From CAZIWJ01 sp964542855 (GTDB lineage: Bacteria; Bacteroidota; Bacteroidia; Cytophagales; Cyclobacteriaceae), in NCBI GenBank assembly GCA_964542855.1, contig CAZIWJ010000061.1:1-15943 (forward strand): 15,943 nucleotides of DNA, written 5' to 3'. The translations under genes were made by a program, and so were the position numbers. Every line of letters starts with the position of its first letter. The stretch's first letter is position 1. Positions 14,004 to 15,943 of the stretch are shown one piece after another. The notes below the pieces were generated by a model. That model was not told where the DNA came from. It worked only from the letters and a program-made list of their open reading frames with translations, and did no database searches.

Positions 14004-14033
14004 TTTGAGTTCAGAACAGGTTGCTTATAATTG
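14004..14033 (+). promoter_or_regulatory. Putative tex promoter (Bacteroidota type)
   Basis: TTTG (14004-14007), an 18-base spacer, then TATAATTG (14026-14033), seven of eight matches to TAnnTTTG. The ATG at 14062 would follow a leader of about 20 bases. This suggests tex has its own promoter rather than depending on the CAP gene. Confidence 0.45.
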
Positions 14034-14061
14034 CAACCCTTCTAACTATTTTTATGAATAC

Positions 14062-15943
14062 ATGACCAACTACCAATCAGTGATTTCCGGAGAAACCGGT
14101 ATTTCCAATAGTATGGTATCGGCAGTAATTGAACTACTCGATGCCGACAACACTATTCCATTTATTGCCCGTTACCGCAAAGAGAAGACCGGTGGCCTTG
14201 ACGAAGTTCAGTTGCACCAGATTAACGATCGCCTGCTCCAGTTGCGAGACCTCGACAAGCGCCGAAATACCATTTTAAAGTCGATTGAAGACCAGGGAAA
14301 ACTTACCGATGAACTGAAAGCAAAGATAAACGAGGCCGATACCCTGGTAGCCCTGGAAGATCTTTATTTGCCTCACAAGCCAAAACGCAAAACCCGGGCC
14401 AGCATAGCCCGGGCAAAAGGGTTAGAGCCACTTGCGGTAAAAATAATCAACCTGGAACTTGATGAACCGGAAAAATTCGCAGAGTCTTTTATATCGAACG
14501 AAAAAGATATAGCCGATGCCGAATCGGCATTGAAAGGCGCCCGCGATATCATAGCCGAAATGGTTAACGAAGATTCCCAGGCCCGCCGGCAAATCCGGAA
14601 ATTATTCGAACAATCGGCCCGGGTTCGGAGCCGGGTTATTAAAGGAAAAGAAGAAGAAGGTAAGAAGTACAAAGACTATTTTGAATGGGAAGAATTGCTG
14701 AAAGATACTCCTTCTCACCGTTTACTGGCCATTCGGCGGGGAGAAAAGGAAGGAATCCTGTCGCTTAATATACAACCTGCCGATGAAGAAGCGCTGGCCA
14801 TCCTGGAAAAGAAGTACGTTTACAAAACCAACGCAAGCACCCCATTGCTGATTCTTGCCATAAAAGACAGTTATAAGCGTTTGCTAAAACCAGCTATTGA
14901 AACAGAAATCAGGGTGCTCAGTAAGAAGAAGGCCGATGAGGAAGCCATTACGGTTTTTTCAGAAAATCTAAAAGAACTTTTGCTGGCCTCTCCACTGGGT
15001 GAAAAAAATGTTCTGGCTGTTGATCCCGGTTTCCGTACCGGCTGTAAAGTGGTGTGTTTGAATACTGTCGGCGACTACCTAACCGACGAAGTAATTTACC
15101 CTAACCCGCCCCAAAATAATCAACAACAGGCAGCTGAAACCATAAAAAAGCTGACTAAAAAGTTCAACATTGAAGCCATAGCTATTGGTAACGGCACGGC
15201 AAGTAGGGAAACCGAAGCGTTTATCCGTTCTTTGGAGTTACCCGGTGTACTGGTTGTGGTAGTGAATGAAAGCGGAGCATCTATTTATTCAGCATCCCCG
15301 GTGGCAAGGGAAGAATTCCCGAATCTCGATTTAACAGTAAGAGGTTCTATTTCTATCGGGCGCCGCCTTATGGATCCATTGGCCGAGTTGGTTAAAATTG
15401 ATCCTAAGTCTATCGGCGTTGGCCAGTACCAGCACGACGTGGATCAAAACGCACTAAAAAAAACATTAGATAACACGGTAGAATACTGCGTAAACCGGGT
15501 GGGTGTAAATGTAAATTCTGCCAGTAAAGAACTCCTCACCTACGTAGCCGGATTAGGCCCCTCTGTTGCTGCCAATATTGTTCAGCACCGGCAGGAAAAC
15601 GGGCTGTTCCAGTCGCGAGATGAACTTAAGGTGGTAAAGCGATTCGGTGATAAACTGTTCACTCAGGCCGCTGGCTTTCTCCGGGTACCTAATGCCAGCA
15701 ATCCACTCGACTCTAGTGCAGTGCACCCGGAGCGCTACGAACTGGTAGAAAAAATGGCCAGGGATGCCAATTGTACGGTTAATGAGCTTATCACGAAAAC
15801 CGAAATTCGTAAAAGTATAAAGCTAAACCGGTACATTACTGATGATGCCGGCTTACCCACCCTGAAAGATATTATGGAGGAACTCCAGAAGCCCGGCCGT
15901 GATCCCAGGAAGCAGTTTGAGGCGTTCCAGTTTATGGAAGGGG
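14062..15943 (+). CDS. tex: Tex, RNA-binding transcription accessory protein (3' end beyond window)
   Basis: A cytosolic nucleic-acid-binding protein linked to transcription and RNA handling, related to eukaryotic Spt6. 627 codons are open from the ATG to the window edge with no stop; family members are usually 700-800 aa, so the C-terminal S1 RNA-binding domain is missing here only because the window ends. Visible parts: the N-terminal Tex_N helical region (IPFIARYRKEKTGGLDEVQL near 32-51, then LEDLYLPHKPKRKTRA), the YqgF/RNase H-like domain starting at LAVDPGFRTGCK (Asp321) with GNGTASRETE, and tandem helix-hairpin-helix motifs (VNSASKELLTYVAGLGPSVA from 484, then FQSRDELKVVKRFGDK). It ends at KPGRDPRKQFEAFQFMEG, just before the S1 domain. 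The ATG at 14062 follows a 3-codon ORF (14054-14065) and overlaps its stop by ATGA. Confidence 0.96.
   Translation, partial: MTNYQSVISGETGISNSMVSAVIELLDADNTIPFIARYRKEKTGGLDEVQLHQINDRLLQLRDLDKRRNTILKSIEDQGKLTDELKAKINEADTLVALEDLYLPHKPKRKTRASIARAKGLEPLAVKIINLELDEPEKFAESFISNEKDIADAESALKGARDIIAEMVNEDSQARRQIRKLFEQSARVRSRVIKGKEEEGKKYKDYFEWEELLKDTPSHRLLAIRRGEKEGILSLNIQPADEEALAILEKKYVYKTNASTPLLILAIKDSYKRLLKPAIETEIRVLSKKKADEEAITVFSENLKELLLASPLGEKNVLAVDPGFRTGCKVVCLNTVGDYLTDEVIYPNPPQNNQQQAAETIKKLTKKFNIEAIAIGNGTASRETEAFIRSLELPGVLVVVVNESGASIYSASPVAREEFPNLDLTVRGSISIGRRLMDPLAELVKIDPKSIGVGQYQHDVDQNALKKTLDNTVEYCVNRVGVNVNSASKELLTYVAGLGPSVAANIVQHRQENGLFQSRDELKVVKRFGDKLFTQAAGFLRVPNASNPLDSSAVHPERYELVEKMARDANCTVNELITKTEIRKSIKLNRYITDDAGLPTLKDIMEELQKPGRDPRKQFEAFQFMEG

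Noticed and set aside
14054..14065. Three-codon ORF (Met-Asn-Thr-stop) overlapping the tex start by ATGA
   Set aside because: Too short to judge; an ATG this close in an A/T-rich leader is likely by chance. It could only matter if translational coupling were shown.
1..15943. Mobile elements, CRISPR arrays, tRNA or rRNA genes, defence systems
   Set aside because: Read on both strands, no transposase, integrase, direct-repeat array, cloverleaf, rRNA block or recognised defence gene was seen.

Overview
This looks like ordinary chromosomal DNA from a member of the Bacteroidota, most likely the order Cytophagales. Four things point there. The protein relatives I recognise (GyrA, RibBA, DapD, Tex, the DtxR/MntR-type regulator) are Bacteroidota-like. 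The starts have A/T-rich leaders with no clear Shine-Dalgarno sequence. There are several matches to the Bacteroidota promoter pattern (TTTG near -33, TAnnTTTG near -7). There are many small secreted, TPR and lipoprotein genes. I assign no genus. I see no rRNA, tRNA, CRISPR array, insertion sequence, phage gene or toxin-antitoxin pair.

Layout. Positions 1-3859 hold a minus-strand cluster read right to left: an outer-membrane barrel-like protein with a very basic tail, gyrA, and a secreted TPR protein cut by the window edge. Positions 4038-4925 hold a plus-strand 3-hydroxyacyl-CoA dehydrogenase. It converges on a minus-strand pair, dapD (lysine/diaminopimelate synthesis) followed by a TPR lipoprotein (4945-6409). 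dapD diverges from a DtxR/MntR-family metal regulator (6543-7226). That regulator meets surE tail to tail with only 3 bases between. surE is the last gene of a tight minus-strand unit, ribBA - unknown secreted protein - surE (7230-9751). From 9973 onward: a lipoprotein with a C-terminal membrane hairpin (+), a 425-base stretch with only one doubtful small ORF, a rhomboid protease and a YhdH/AcuI-type oxidoreductase (+, probably one transcript), a cytosolic helical protein of unknown function (-), a CAP/SCP-domain lipoprotein (+), and tex (+), whose C-terminal S1 domain lies past the window end.

Functionally this is a housekeeping mix: DNA topology (gyrA), riboflavin (ribBA), lysine/cell wall (dapD), acyl-CoA metabolism (the dehydrogenase and the AcuI-like reductase), nucleotide clean-up (surE), metal homeostasis (the MntR-like regulator), RNA/transcription (tex), and cell-envelope proteins of unknown role.

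I found no convincing new multi-gene system. The points most worth a second look are: a RibBA whose GTP cyclohydrolase II half has lost its zinc cysteines and catalytic motif; a cluster of inverted repeats over the divergent ribBA/lipoprotein promoters; back-to-back -33 boxes forming a palindrome between dapD and the metal regulator; and some odd envelope proteins (the lysine-tailed barrel and the lipoprotein with a membrane hairpin).
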